From: Guptibacillus hwajinpoensis
Lineage (GTDB): Bacteria > Bacillota > Bacilli > Bacillales > Guptibacillaceae
Assembly (NCBI RefSeq): GCF_029277305.1
Contig: NZ_CP119526.1
Length of the DNA stretch: 64,000 nucleotides
Direction: 5' to 3' (one strand)
Notes under the pieces: model-generated
What the model was told of the DNA's origin: nothing
The model's input: only the letters and a program-made list of their open reading frames with translations
Databases searched by the model: none
In this document: positions 51,306 through 60,517 of the stretch, one piece after another
How positions within the stretch are numbered: position 1 is the stretch's first letter
How the letters are laid out: each line of letters begins with the position of its first letter
Program-made: the position numbers and the translations under genes

Positions 51306-54056
51306 ATGGCTATGGATACTGATCGTTCTACACAACAAAGTCACCACGTTGCCCTAAGACGTGACATTAGTATGCTTGGAAGTTTATTAGGTGACGTTTT
51401 AGTGCAGCATGGCGGCAAAGAACTTCTTGATATGGTTGAATCGATTCGTGAGAAGACGAAATCACTTAGACAGGAAGTAAGCATAGAAACATCACAGGAA
51501 CTTAAAAGTATGATACATACACTTAAACAACCTATGCGAAAGCAAGTCATTCGGGCGTTTGCATTGTATTTTCACCTGGTTAACATTGCAGAACAGAATC
51601 ATCGCATAAGAAGAAGACGTGATTATCAAATGCTTGAAGAGGATCAATCGCAACCAGGTTCAATTCCTCATGCAATCGCACTTCTAAAGAAGAATAACGT
51701 ACCAGGTGAACTGATTGAAGATACGCTTTCATCTCTTTCACTTGAATTGATTTTAACTGCACACCCAACAGAAGCTACAAGACGATCTGTGCTTGAAATT
51801 CATAAGAGGATCGCAGTTTCATTACAGCAATTGGACAACCCATTGCTAACAAAGCGCGAACAAAAAGGCCTTAAAGAAGAACTGTTAAATGAGATTACAA
51901 CTTTATGGCAAACTGATGAACTTCGCCATAAAAAGCCAACCGTTATGGACGAAGTAAACATGGGACTATTTTATTTTGAAGAAACACTATTCGAAGTTCT
52001 GCCTCAAATTCATCAAGAACTTGAAGAATGTCTGCACGAACACTATCCAGATGCAGAGTGGCGCATACCTAATATCCTAAAGTTTGGTTCATGGATTGGT
52101 GGAGATCGTGATGGCAACCCATTCGTTACACCTCAAGTAACCTGGAATACACTTGAAAGACAGCGCGATGTTGTTCTTTCGAAGTACAAAAAATCCATCA
52201 AGGATTTAATGCGCAAGCTTAGTCAATCCACTAATCGCATTCCAATTTGCGGTGAGCTCATTGCCTCAATTGAACGAGATCAAGAAGCTCTTCCAGAAGT
52301 GAAGCCATGGGGTGTATCGCATGAAGCGTACCGAGTTAAACTTACTTACGTCTTAGAGAAGCTTAATCGCATCAATACTGACAACGGATACAGCGATGTA
52401 GAGAATTTTATAGACGATTTAAAGCTAATCGCTAATAGCCTTCGTCAACACCATCCAGAACGTTATCATTTCGCGGATCTTACAAAGCTGATCCGTCAAG
52501 CTTCACTCTTTGGTTTCCACCTTGCTACGTTGGATATCCGTAATCATAGTGGTGAACATGAAGCGGCTATTGCAGAAGTGTTTAAACGAGTAAACGTTGC
52601 AGATGACTATGCTTCTCTACCAGAGGAAGAAAAAGTACAATTGCTTAGCAATGTGCTTGAAGACCCAAGGCCAGTGCTTTCTACTTACGAGGATTACTCT
52701 GAAAAAACGAGAAAAATTCTTGATATATTCAACATGATTAAGAAAGCACATCTTGAATTTGGTGTAAATTCGATTTCCGTTTACCTAATTAGCATGACTC
52801 AATCAGCAAGCGACCTGCTTGAAGTACTTGTGCTCGCTAAAGAAGCAAACATCTATCGCATGCATTCTGATGGCAGTGTCGAAAGTGATTTGAACATCGC
52901 TCCACTGCTTGAAACCATTGATGATTTGAAAGCTGGACCTTCGATCATGAAAACATTATTTGATCTTCCGGTTTACAAAAAGCATCTTGAAAAGCTAGGT
53001 AACCGACAAGAAATTATGCTTGGCTATTCTGACGGAAGTAAAGACGGTGGAACACTAACCGCAAACTGGAAGCTTTATGAAGCCCAACAAGAAATTAGTG
53101 GTCTTGCTTCTGAACGAAATTTACGTCTGAAATTCTTCCACGGACGTGGTGGTGCTCTTGGACGTGGTGGCGGTCCACTTCGTAGAAGTCTGTTATCACA
53201 ACCACCTGAAACATACACTGCTGGGGTAAAGATAACTGAGCAAGGTGAAGTATTATCTTCCCGTTATCTTTTGTATGATATTGCATATCGAAGCTTAGAA
53301 CAAGCAACAACAACACTGCTTACATCAGCTGTATCTGGCATTGAAAAAGATAAAAGGCAAGAAAAGTGGCAGAACGCAATGGAACACATTTCGAACGTGT
53401 CCCTTAAGACATATCAGTCACTGGTCTTCCAAGATGAAGGTTTTCTAGCTTACTTTAAACAAGGAACACCATTACCAGAATTGAGCGCACTTAATATTGG
53501 ATCAAGACCAATGAGTCGTAAAGGTACGGATCACTTTGATGATCTCCGTGCAATACCATGGGTATTTGCCTGGACTCAGAGTCGTCAGCTCATGCCAGCA
53601 TGGTATGCATCAGGAACCGGCCTTACTGAATTTGCATCCACTAAAGACGGGCTACACACACTAAAAGAAATGTATGAAAACTGGCCTTTCTTTGCTTCAT
53701 TAATTGATAATCTTCAAATGGGCTTAATGAAGGCTGATTTAACAACAGCTGAGAAATATATGGACCTCATTGATGATCAACAATTATCAAGTCGGATTTT
53801 CGGTAAAATCGTGGATGAATATCATCAGACAAAAAATGTGATTCTAACGATTACTGGTCAAGAAGAGCTTCTTGATGGTACGCCAAATATTAAAGATTCA
53901 ATTCGTTTAAGAAATCCTTACGTAGATCCGTTGAGCTCACTTCAAGTTGAACTGATCTCGACTTATCGTGCTGACGGTAGTAAAGATGATGAGCTATTGA
54001 AAGAAATACTCCTCACCATAAATGGTATTGCTGCTGGTCTTAGAAATACAGGTTGA
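51306..54056 (+). CDS. ppc: phosphoenolpyruvate carboxylase
   Basis: An anaplerotic enzyme that makes oxaloacetate from PEP and bicarbonate. About 916 residues, normal for bacterial PEPC. LTAHPTEATRRSVLEIH carries the catalytic histidine, LGYSDGSKDGG the metal and PEP residues, FFHGRGGALGRGGGP the mobile glycine-rich loop, and the protein ends in the conserved RNTG. ATG 51306 is chosen behind AGAAAGG; TTG 51300 is the alternative. It is a single gene with its own terminator. It is notable alongside odhAB as a TCA-cycle supply gene, but is 40 kb away. Confidence 0.96.
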   Translation: MAMDTDRSTQQSHHVALRRDISMLGSLLGDVLVQHGGKELLDMVESIREKTKSLRQEVSIETSQELKSMIHTLKQPMRKQVIRAFALYFHLVNIAEQNHRIRRRRDYQMLEEDQSQPGSIPHAIALLKKNNVPGELIEDTLSSLSLELILTAHPTEATRRSVLEIHKRIAVSLQQLDNPLLTKREQKGLKEELLNEITTLWQTDELRHKKPTVMDEVNMGLFYFEETLFEVLPQIHQELEECLHEHYPDAEWRIPNILKFGSWIGGDRDGNPFVTPQVTWNTLERQRDVVLSKYKKSIKDLMRKLSQSTNRIPICGELIASIERDQEALPEVKPWGVSHEAYRVKLTYVLEKLNRINTDNGYSDVENFIDDLKLIANSLRQHHPERYHFADLTKLIRQASLFGFHLATLDIRNHSGEHEAAIAEVFKRVNVADDYASLPEEEKVQLLSNVLEDPRPVLSTYEDYSEKTRKILDIFNMIKKAHLEFGVNSISVYLISMTQSASDLLEVLVLAKEANIYRMHSDGSVESDLNIAPLLETIDDLKAGPSIMKTLFDLPVYKKHLEKLGNRQEIMLGYSDGSKDGGTLTANWKLYEAQQEISGLASERNLRLKFFHGRGGALGRGGGPLRRSLLSQPPETYTAGVKITEQGEVLSSRYLLYDIAYRSLEQATTTLLTSAVSGIEKDKRQEKWQNAMEHISNVSLKTYQSLVFQDEGFLAYFKQGTPLPELSALNIGSRPMSRKGTDHFDDLRAIPWVFAWTQSRQLMPAWYASGTGLTEFASTKDGLHTLKEMYENWPFFASLIDNLQMGLMKADLTTAEKYMDLIDDQQLSSRIFGKIVDEYHQTKNVILTITGQEELLDGTPNIKDSIRLRNPYVDPLSSLQVELISTYRADGSKDDELLKEILLTINGIAAGLRNTG

Positions 54057-54061
54057 TATAC

Positions 54062-54096
54062 GAAAGGTTTCTCTCTATTGAGAGGAGCCTTTTTTG
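54062..54096 (+). terminator. ppc terminator
   Basis: AAAGGTTTCTCTCT pairs with AGAGAGGAGCCTTT-type arm with wobble pairs; T6 follows. Confidence 0.75.
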
Positions 54097-54201
54097 TATA
54101 ACTGGGACCTTTCTTATAATTTCTCGCTTTTTACCACCTATACTTTGCTCTTCTTAAGAAAAACTAAGACAGTAAGAAATTGACCTAAAGGAGGGCAACG
54201 A

Positions 54202-55011
54202 ATGTACAAGAAACTAATGCCATTACTGCTGCCGGGTTTGATATTACTTGGGGCATGTAATGCAAATAATAATGATGAAGCACTTGATATTAACAAAACG
54301 AGTTCACCTACGGAAGGTGTTCAGCGTATAAACAGTGGACAACTAACCATAGATCCTAACTCGTACAGTACTGATACACCTAGCGTTAAATTCCCACATG
54401 GAGAAATCGTTCAGAATGGTCAGTTTGAATTTAGAGATGCGTTACCTGAAGGGGTAGATCCTAGAGAATACTTGCCAGAAGGATTCCCCGAACAATATGG
54501 TATCGGCGGGAAAGATGAGCAACAGCGCCAGCAGAAAATGAGACCAGACCAAGGGACAGGTCAAGCAGATGCAGATCGTAACGCTAATCAAAATGGAACC
54601 GAGGACAAAAAAGCTCCAAAACAATCAGGAGAGATTAGCGAAGAAGTTCAACAAGTCATTGACCTTACAAATGCTGAGAGAAGAAAGCAAGGTCTTTCGA
54701 ATCTAAAAGCAATGCCTTCTTTGAGTGACGTCGCTCAGGAAAAATCCCGCGACATGCAACAGGAGAATTACTTCTCCCATACAAGTCCAACATATGGCTC
54801 ACCTTTCGACATGATGAGAGACTTCGGTGTTGATTTCAACACTGCAGGAGAGAACATTGCACAAGGGCAACAAACACCAGAAGCAGTAGTTGACGCATGG
54901 ATGAAGAGTGAAGGTCACCGTAAAAATATTATGAATAAGAACTTTACTCATATAGGTGTTGGACTTGCGCAAGATGGTCATTATTGGACACAAATGTTTA
55001 TAGGAAAATAG
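54202..55011 (+). CDS. CAP-domain lipoprotein (YkwD-like)
   Basis: A 269-residue membrane-anchored extracellular lipoprotein. A signal peptide ends in a lipobox (LGAC, cysteine at residue 19), followed by a long polar linker rich in Gln, Asp and Asn (about 20-150). The C-terminal CAP (SCP/PR-1) domain (about 150-269) includes VIDLTNAERRKQGL, NYFSHTSPTYG with a conserved histidine, GENIAQGQQTPEAVVDAWM, and SEGHRKNIMN. The function of bacterial CAP proteins is uncertain; peptidase or lipid-binding roles are proposed. ATG 54202 follows AAAGGAGGG. Confidence 0.9.
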   Translation: MYKKLMPLLLPGLILLGACNANNNDEALDINKTSSPTEGVQRINSGQLTIDPNSYSTDTPSVKFPHGEIVQNGQFEFRDALPEGVDPREYLPEGFPEQYGIGGKDEQQRQQKMRPDQGTGQADADRNANQNGTEDKKAPKQSGEISEEVQQVIDLTNAERRKQGLSNLKAMPSLSDVAQEKSRDMQQENYFSHTSPTYGSPFDMMRDFGVDFNTAGENIAQGQQTPEAVVDAWMKSEGHRKNIMNKNFTHIGVGLAQDGHYWTQMFIGK

Positions 55012-55017
55012 CAGAAG

Positions 55018-55043
55018 AGGGGTCAGACACGTGTCTGACCCCT
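55018..55043 (+). terminator. 26-bp perfect palindrome terminator
   Basis: Perfect 13-bp arms (AGGGGTCAGACAC and its complement) meet with no spacer; T3 and AT-rich sequence follow. The same core, GGGGTCAGACACGTGTC, is one I recall from many Bacillus genomes as a dispersed terminator-like palindrome. Confidence 0.75.
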
Positions 55044-55114
55044 TTGTTAATTATAACGAATTAAACATTCTCTACGTCGCAAGAAGGAAGAGCATTCACA
55101 ATGTCGAAGTAAGA

Positions 55115-55131
55115 TACTAACCGGTTAGTAA
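55115..55131. promoter_or_regulatory. TetR-type operator upstream of acyl-CoA dehydrogenase operon
   Basis: TACTAACCGGTTAGTA (55115-55130) is a perfect 16-bp palindrome 46 bases before the start codon, in a good position to block transcription. It differs at three of 17 positions from 8227-8243 in front of the quinone oxidoreductase gene. Confidence 0.6.
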
Positions 55132-55175
55132 GTATCATTCTAATTTTCAAATCGATTCTTAAGGAGAGATCTGAC

Positions 55176-56351
55176 ATGGATTTACGGTTAACAGATGAGC
55201 AAGTTATGGTGCAAAAGACAATTCGCAAGTTTGTTGAAAATGAACTAATCCCTCTAGAAAATGATGTTCTTCGTAATGAAAGAGAAGGAAAGCCAGGCAT
55301 CTCTGCAGAAAAAATGAATGAACTTCAGCTAAAAGCAAAAAAAGCAGGCTTCTGGGGTATTAATACGCCTGAAGAATACGGCGGCGCTGACCTTGGTCAA
55401 ATGATGCTCGCTATCGTCATGATGGAAGTATCAAAAACGTTCGTTCCGTTTCGATTCGGAGGCTCGGCTGATAACATTTTGTATTATGCGAACAAAGATC
55501 AAAAAGAAAAGTACTTGCTTCCGACCATCAACGGGGAGAAGAAATCTTGTTTTGCTATGACAGAACCAGGTGCTGGTTCTGATACGCGGAACATTAAAAT
55601 GACTGCCATCCGTGATGGCGATGAATGGGTGCTTAATGGTGAGAAGACGTTTATTACAGGTGGAAATGAAGCTGACTTTGTTATGGTTATCGCTATTACG
55701 GATAAAGAAAAACACGCTGCGACTGGGAGAGATGGCGTAACTTGCTTTATTGTCGATCGTGACATGGGGTGGAAGTCAGAATACATTCATACAATGGGAG
55801 AATGGGGTCCTGCTGGACTTGTTTTTGATAATGTGCGAGTTCCTCATGAAAACATTCTTGGAGAAGTTAATGGAGGATACAATCTTGGGCTAGAATGGAT
55901 CGGTTTCGCTCGTTGGATCGTTGGTGCAACAGCAGTGGGAGCTGGTGAACGACTGTTAAAGATGGCAATTGATTATGCAAACGAACGAGAAACGTTTGGT
56001 AAACCAATTGCGGAACGACAGGCCATTCAATGGCAAATTGCTGATTCTGCTGTTGAGATTGAAGCAGCTAAGTGGCTCGTTTTAAACGCAGCCTACACGC
56101 TTGACGAAGGAAAAGATAATCGCCAGCTGGCATCAATGGCAAAATTGTATGGCTCTAACATGGGGAATCGAGTTGTCGATCGTGTTCTACAAATTCATGG
56201 AGGCATGGGCTATACGAGAGAGCTTCCGATTGAACGGTGGTACAGAGAAGCAAGACTTTGGAGAATTTACGATGGTACAGATGAAATTCAACGCCTCATC
56301 ATTGCAAGAAATTTGTTAAAAGGACATGTAAAAGTAGGTCAATACGCATAG
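55176..56351 (+). CDS. acyl-CoA dehydrogenase
   Basis: A 391-residue FAD-dependent dehydrogenase of acyl-CoA. The FAD/substrate segment CFAMTEPGAGSDTRNIKMTA, DEWVLNGEKTFITGG and QIHGGMGYTRELPIERWYR mark the family. The C-terminus reads IYDGTDEIQR, with aspartate where many enzymes have the catalytic glutamate of YEGT, as in ACAD10/11-like members. ATG 55176 follows TAAGGAGAG. It is the first gene of an operon with two MaoC-type hydratase half-proteins, 10 bases apart, behind a TetR-like operator. The chain length of its substrate is unknown. Confidence 0.9.
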   Translation: MDLRLTDEQVMVQKTIRKFVENELIPLENDVLRNEREGKPGISAEKMNELQLKAKKAGFWGINTPEEYGGADLGQMMLAIVMMEVSKTFVPFRFGGSADNILYYANKDQKEKYLLPTINGEKKSCFAMTEPGAGSDTRNIKMTAIRDGDEWVLNGEKTFITGGNEADFVMVIAITDKEKHAATGRDGVTCFIVDRDMGWKSEYIHTMGEWGPAGLVFDNVRVPHENILGEVNGGYNLGLEWIGFARWIVGATAVGAGERLLKMAIDYANERETFGKPIAERQAIQWQIADSAVEIEAAKWLVLNAAYTLDEGKDNRQLASMAKLYGSNMGNRVVDRVLQIHGGMGYTRELPIERWYREARLWRIYDGTDEIQRLIIARNLLKGHVKVGQYA

Positions 56352-56361
56352 GAGGAGTTGT

Positions 56362-56811
56362 ATGTTTGAAGAAATGATCGGTAAACAATCCATTCCTGTA
56401 AAGAATAGGGTGGAACATGGGTCGGTTAAAGCGTTCTCGAACGCAATAGGAGATCCTTCCCCCATTTATACCGATGAAGAAGTAGGTAAACGCTCCAGGT
56501 ATGGTAAGAATCTCGCACCTCCTACATATCCAAGAGTGTTTGATTATGGCGTTATAGAAGATTTCAACCTCCCTAATGTTGGGTTGATTCATGGCAAGCA
56601 AACTTTTCAATACAATCGACCTCTTCTTGTAGGCGAGACCGTCATGTGCTCAACAATATTGGAGGATTATTATGAACGAAAAGGGCAAAGCGGGCTTTTA
56701 GGTTTTCTCATTCTTAAGCGTTTTGGTAAAGAGTCAGATGGAGACATTATTTTTACAGAAGAACAGGTCGTAATTATTACAGAAGCTGTTCGAAAGGGGA
56801 TGACTTCATGA
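56362..56811 (+). CDS. MaoC_N-type (FAS1-like) acyl dehydratase half-protein
   Basis: A 149-residue single hotdog domain of the MaoC_dehydrat_N type (as in HadA/HadC or ChsH1). The pattern FSNAIGDPSPIYTDEE, then APPTYPRVFDYG, and HGKQTFQYNRPLLVGETV is present. It lacks the complete hydratase motif. ATG 56362 follows AGGAGG. Its last bases overlap the start of the next MaoC gene (ATGA), so the two are expected to form a heteromeric (R)-specific enoyl-CoA hydratase. Confidence 0.86.
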   Translation: MFEEMIGKQSIPVKNRVEHGSVKAFSNAIGDPSPIYTDEEVGKRSRYGKNLAPPTYPRVFDYGVIEDFNLPNVGLIHGKQTFQYNRPLLVGETVMCSTILEDYYERKGQSGLLGFLILKRFGKESDGDIIFTEEQVVIITEAVRKGMTS

Positions 56812-57206
56812 ATACAGTGAACGAATTTAATATCGGAACTCCTCTTGAAGTAACCCTTTCGCCGGTTTCTCGTCTAGACTTGATTAAGTATGCTGGAGCA
56901 TCTGGGGATTTTAATCCCATACACACGATTGATGAAGAAGCTTCTAAGGCAGGGCTACCTGGTATTATTGCTCATGGGATGTGGACAATCGGTAATTTAG
57001 CAAAATTGTTCACGCCATATTATCAAGAAGTATTTCTTAAAGAGTATTCTGTCGCGTTTAAAGGAATGGTGTTCTTGGGTGATGTCATCACGCTCCAAGC
57101 ATCACTTGAATCCATTAAGAATGACAAATATCGATTCAATGTTTTGGCTATGAATCAAAGAAATGAAGTAGTTGTAAAAGGCGATGCTATATTAGAAAGC
57201 TTTTAG
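56808..57206 (+). CDS. MaoC-family (R)-specific enoyl-CoA hydratase half-protein
   Basis: A 132-residue hotdog protein with the catalytic hydratase motif: GASGDFNPIHTIDEEASKAG has the aspartate and histidine, followed by GIIAHGMWT. It should supply the active site of a heterodimer with the preceding protein, hydrating trans-2-enoyl-CoA to (R)-3-hydroxyacyl-CoA. ATG 56808 overlaps the upstream stop. The order acyl-CoA dehydrogenase, MaoC_N, MaoC suggests a compact route from acyl-CoA to 3-hydroxyacyl-CoA. Confidence 0.9.
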   Translation: MNTVNEFNIGTPLEVTLSPVSRLDLIKYAGASGDFNPIHTIDEEASKAGLPGIIAHGMWTIGNLAKLFTPYYQEVFLKEYSVAFKGMVFLGDVITLQASLESIKNDKYRFNVLAMNQRNEVVVKGDAILESF

Positions 57207-57222
57207 AAGTTAAGTCTTACCT

Positions 57223-57250
57223 AAACGAACCTGCTTTCAGGTTCGTTTTT
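57223..57250 (+). terminator. terminator of the acyl-CoA dehydrogenase/MaoC operon
   Basis: AAACGAACCTG / CAGGTTCGTTT around CTTT, then T-run. Confidence 0.9.
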
Positions 57251-57373
57251 ATCTTTCTGCAATTCTTGTTAATTCGATATATTCTGAAACTTTTTCAAAT
57301 CGGACTCGTAGAAAAGGGGAAGGGCAATTACATAGCAGGAATTGCAAAACACAGAAAGGGTGAGAAACGTTAT

Positions 57374-58903
57374 ATGATGGAGTTTATTGGATTAATTATT
57401 TCAGGATTAGTCTTATTCTTCTTATTAATTGTAGGGGGAATTGGGTTCTTCATTTTCAAGAAGCGTTATAAAACAGCGAGTTCTAATCAAGCACTGATTA
57501 TTACTGGACCGAAACTTGGAAATGCAGAAGAGGACAATCGCATTTTCGTAGATGATAATGGTCGAAGCATGAAAATCGTTCGTGGTGGCGGTATTCGACT
57601 TAAAATGTTCCAAACGAGCACACCGATTGATCTTACGTCGTTTCAACTAGAAATTGCTTCTCCAAAAGCGTATACATCAGAGGGTGTTCCAATTAAAGCA
57701 ACAAGTGTTGCTGAGATTAGTATTGGAAGCAAGCTGGAAATTGTTGCGAATTATGCTGAGAAGTTTCTAGGAAAGGAACAAAAGGAAAAAGAACGTGAAC
57801 TAAAAGAAGTTCTTGAAGGACACCTTCGCGCAATCATTTCGTCTCTTACAGTGGATGAGATCTACAAAGATTTTAATTCTGTTAACAAAAAAGTAAAAAA
57901 TATAGCAGAAGAAGATCTAAAAAATCTTGGGTTTGAAATCACCTCTTTCGCTTTAAAAGAATTAAAAGACGACGATGAAGAGAACGGATACCTTGAAGCG
58001 CTTGGCCGCCCTCGAATCGCAGAGGCTAGAAAAGATGCTGACATCGCCGAGGCGAACGCACGACGTGAAACACGTATGCATAAGGCCAAAACGGACCAAG
58101 AAGCAGAAGAAGATGAGATTAGACGTCAAATTGATATCGCTCAATCGCAAAAAGACAAAGATGTGAAAGAAGCGGAATATAAAGCTGAGATCGAACGAGG
58201 ACGAGCTCGATCAGAACAATCTTACAACCTTGAACAAGCAAGATTAAACCAGAAAGTTAAAGAAGAAGAGATGCAGGTTCAATATATCGAGCGTCAGCGC
58301 CAGGTTGAATTAGAATTAGAAGAGCAGAAACGCAGAAAAACGCAGGCTGATGCGAATGCATACGACATACGTGCAAATGCAGAAGCTGAGGCAGAGCGAG
58401 ATCGCATTGACGGTCAAACTAAAGCTGAAATTCAGAAGCAGAAAGGTCTAGCGGAAGCGGAGGTGATTCGTGAACGTGGTCGTGCTGAAGCTGAAGCTAA
58501 AGAACTAATGGCTCAGGCAATGGAGAAATATGGCGATGCTGCCATTATTGAAATGCTTATCGACATGTTACCGAAATATGCGCATGAAATTGCTCAGCCA
58601 CTGTCTCAAATTTCAGAGATGAAAGTCATTGATATGGGTGGCGGTAAGGGTTCCACTCAGATTACAGACAACGTAACCAAAACAATGACGGGTCTGCAAG
58701 CAAGTCTAAAAGAATCAACAGGCATGGACTTAAAAGCCATGTTAGAAAGCTTTGTGTCAAGAGGGAGTTACAACAACTTCGATTCTAATGAAGAGAGTGA
58801 CTCTTCTAAAGATAAGAATGATCAAGAAGAACATCAATATGCTAGCGAAGTTGCGACTGCTTATGAAGAAGAAGAGCCGGAAGAAGAAAACAAAAAAGAA
58901 TAA
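57374..58903 (+). CDS. floT: flotillin-family lipid-raft scaffold protein
   Basis: A 509-residue SPFH-domain protein like Bacillus FloT/YuaG, which organises functional membrane microdomains. It has an N-terminal membrane hairpin (LIISGLVLFFLLIVGGIGFFIF), an SPFH/PHB domain (about 45-230), a long alanine-glutamate-rich coiled coil (about 230-400, EAEAERDRIDGQTKAEIQ and similar) and an acidic C-terminal tail (about 470-509). ATG 57374 follows AAAGGGTGAG; the frame is open upstream to 57266 but without signals. The NfeD partner often upstream in Bacillus (YuaF) is not present in this window. It ends at a strong terminator. Confidence 0.93.
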   Translation: MMEFIGLIISGLVLFFLLIVGGIGFFIFKKRYKTASSNQALIITGPKLGNAEEDNRIFVDDNGRSMKIVRGGGIRLKMFQTSTPIDLTSFQLEIASPKAYTSEGVPIKATSVAEISIGSKLEIVANYAEKFLGKEQKEKERELKEVLEGHLRAIISSLTVDEIYKDFNSVNKKVKNIAEEDLKNLGFEITSFALKELKDDDEENGYLEALGRPRIAEARKDADIAEANARRETRMHKAKTDQEAEEDEIRRQIDIAQSQKDKDVKEAEYKAEIERGRARSEQSYNLEQARLNQKVKEEEMQVQYIERQRQVELELEEQKRRKTQADANAYDIRANAEAEAERDRIDGQTKAEIQKQKGLAEAEVIRERGRAEAEAKELMAQAMEKYGDAAIIEMLIDMLPKYAHEIAQPLSQISEMKVIDMGGGKGSTQITDNVTKTMTGLQASLKESTGMDLKAMLESFVSRGSYNNFDSNEESDSSKDKNDQEEHQYASEVATAYEEEEPEEENKKE

Positions 58904-58907
58904 CGTT

Positions 58908-58940
58908 AATAGAGTCTGGCTTATTGCCAGACTCTATTTT
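58908..58940 (+). terminator. floT terminator
   Basis: AATAGAGTCTGGC / GCCAGACTCTATT around TTATT, then T-rich sequence. Confidence 0.9.
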
Positions 58941-59047
58941 GTACGTCGCTTTTTTACTGAGATTGACGCATTTTGTTCAATAGTGCTAAAGTGATGAGGT
59001 AGTTATCAGAAAAGTGTAAATTCTATAGTTGAATGGAGGAAAGCTAG

Positions 59048-60427
59048 TTGAAACTTCTATCCCTTTTATCCACTTTCCTTAAAGATGATCAGATTAGTGT
59101 AAACGCAACTGTACTTGAGCAGCACAGCAAAGATGAATCCTATCACACACCACATGATCCTGATGTCGTCGTATTCCCTAGAACAACAGAAGAAGTAACC
59201 AAAATTATGCAAACAGCAAATGATCTTGAAGTGCCAGTTATTCCGTTTGGACTTGGATCAAGCCTCGAGGGGCATGTAATTCCATATCACGGAGGCATTT
59301 CAATAGATTTTCAATTGATGAACAAGATCCTTGAAGTTCGTCCAGAAGATTTTCTAGTGAGAGTGCAGCCTGGCGTGACGCGTTCCCAATTAAATAAAGA
59401 GTTAAAAAAACACGGCTTGTTTTTCACTGTAGATCCTGGTGCCGACGCCACGCTTGGCGGAATGGCCGCAACTAATGCTAGCGGTACAACATCTGTAAGA
59501 TATGGCGTTATGCGTGATCAAGTTCGCGATATGGAGGTTGTTCTTGCTGATGGACGCATCATCCATACTGGTAGCATGACGGCAAAGTCTTCTTCCGGGT
59601 ATCATCTCAACGGGCTATTTGTCGGTTCAGAAGGTACTCTCGGAACTTTCACAGAGCTTACCCTTAACGTTTATGGCATTCCTGAAGCAACGCTAGCTGG
59701 TAGAATGGTTTTTCCTTCAATCGAGAAGGCCGTTACCACGGTTACTAATATATTGCATGCGGCCATTCCAGTAGCAAGAATCGAACTTGTAGATGCCCGC
59801 TCAGTCCAGCAAGTTAACAAAACAAATGAGACGAATTACCTTGAAAAACCAACACTCTTTGTTGAATTCCACGGCAACGAAGCCGGTTTGAAGCAGGATG
59901 TCTCATTTGCAAAAAGTATCGCACAAGACAATGATTGCGAAGAATTTATATTTGAGCAAGATACGAAGAAAAGAGCGCTTCTGTGGGAAGCTCGTCATAA
60001 TCTTGCGTATTCCTTCAGTCATGGATCACCAGGAAAGAAAATGATGGTAACCGATGTATGTGTTCCGATATCAGAGCTTACAGGCGCCATTGTTGATGCA
60101 CGTAAAGCGATTAAAACGAATGGATTAGACGGAGCGCTGCTTGGTCACGTAGGAGATGGCAATTACCATGCCATTGTCATGATTGATCCAACTGATTCAG
60201 AAGAACTAGATCGCGCAATGAAATTGAATCAACACCTTGTGCACTATGCATTGGAACGTGGAGGCACTTGCACTGGTGAGCACGGAGTTGGAACAGGGAA
60301 AGCACAATACCAACAGAAAGAACATGGACCGGCATTAGGCGTCATGAAAAGTCTTAAGCTGACGCTAGATCCTAAAGGTATATTAAATCCTGGTAAGATT
60401 TTTGCAATAGATCGAGTTCCTAACTAA
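59048..60427 (+). CDS. FAD-linked 2-hydroxyacid oxidase (GlcD / D-lactate dehydrogenase type)
   Basis: A 459-residue flavoprotein of the FAD_binding_4 / FAD-oxidase_C class. FGLGSSLEGHVIPYHGG and PGADATLGGMAATNASGT bind FAD. GHVGDGNYHAIV and GGTCTGEHGVGTGKAQY are the conserved C-terminal catalytic segments with metal histidines. Glycolate or D-lactate is the usual substrate. TTG 59048 follows TGGAGG. No GlcE/GlcF-type partner genes are nearby, so a single-subunit D-lactate dehydrogenase is more likely. Its terminator lies just before the fatty-acid operon. Confidence 0.9.
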   Translation: MKLLSLLSTFLKDDQISVNATVLEQHSKDESYHTPHDPDVVVFPRTTEEVTKIMQTANDLEVPVIPFGLGSSLEGHVIPYHGGISIDFQLMNKILEVRPEDFLVRVQPGVTRSQLNKELKKHGLFFTVDPGADATLGGMAATNASGTTSVRYGVMRDQVRDMEVVLADGRIIHTGSMTAKSSSGYHLNGLFVGSEGTLGTFTELTLNVYGIPEATLAGRMVFPSIEKAVTTVTNILHAAIPVARIELVDARSVQQVNKTNETNYLEKPTLFVEFHGNEAGLKQDVSFAKSIAQDNDCEEFIFEQDTKKRALLWEARHNLAYSFSHGSPGKKMMVTDVCVPISELTGAIVDARKAIKTNGLDGALLGHVGDGNYHAIVMIDPTDSEELDRAMKLNQHLVHYALERGGTCTGEHGVGTGKAQYQQKEHGPALGVMKSLKLTLDPKGILNPGKIFAIDRVPN

Positions 60428-60430
60428 CCA

Positions 60431-60456
60431 AGCCGTTCAAACTGAACGGTTTTTTC
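60431..60456 (+). terminator. terminator after the GlcD-like gene
   Basis: AGCCGTTCA / TGAACGGTT (one wobble) around AAC, then T6. Confidence 0.85.
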
Positions 60457-60517
60457 GGAAATGAGTTCAGATTAAAGGAAGTTATCTAGAAAAAGGAGAA
60501 GTAAACCAAATACAAAA

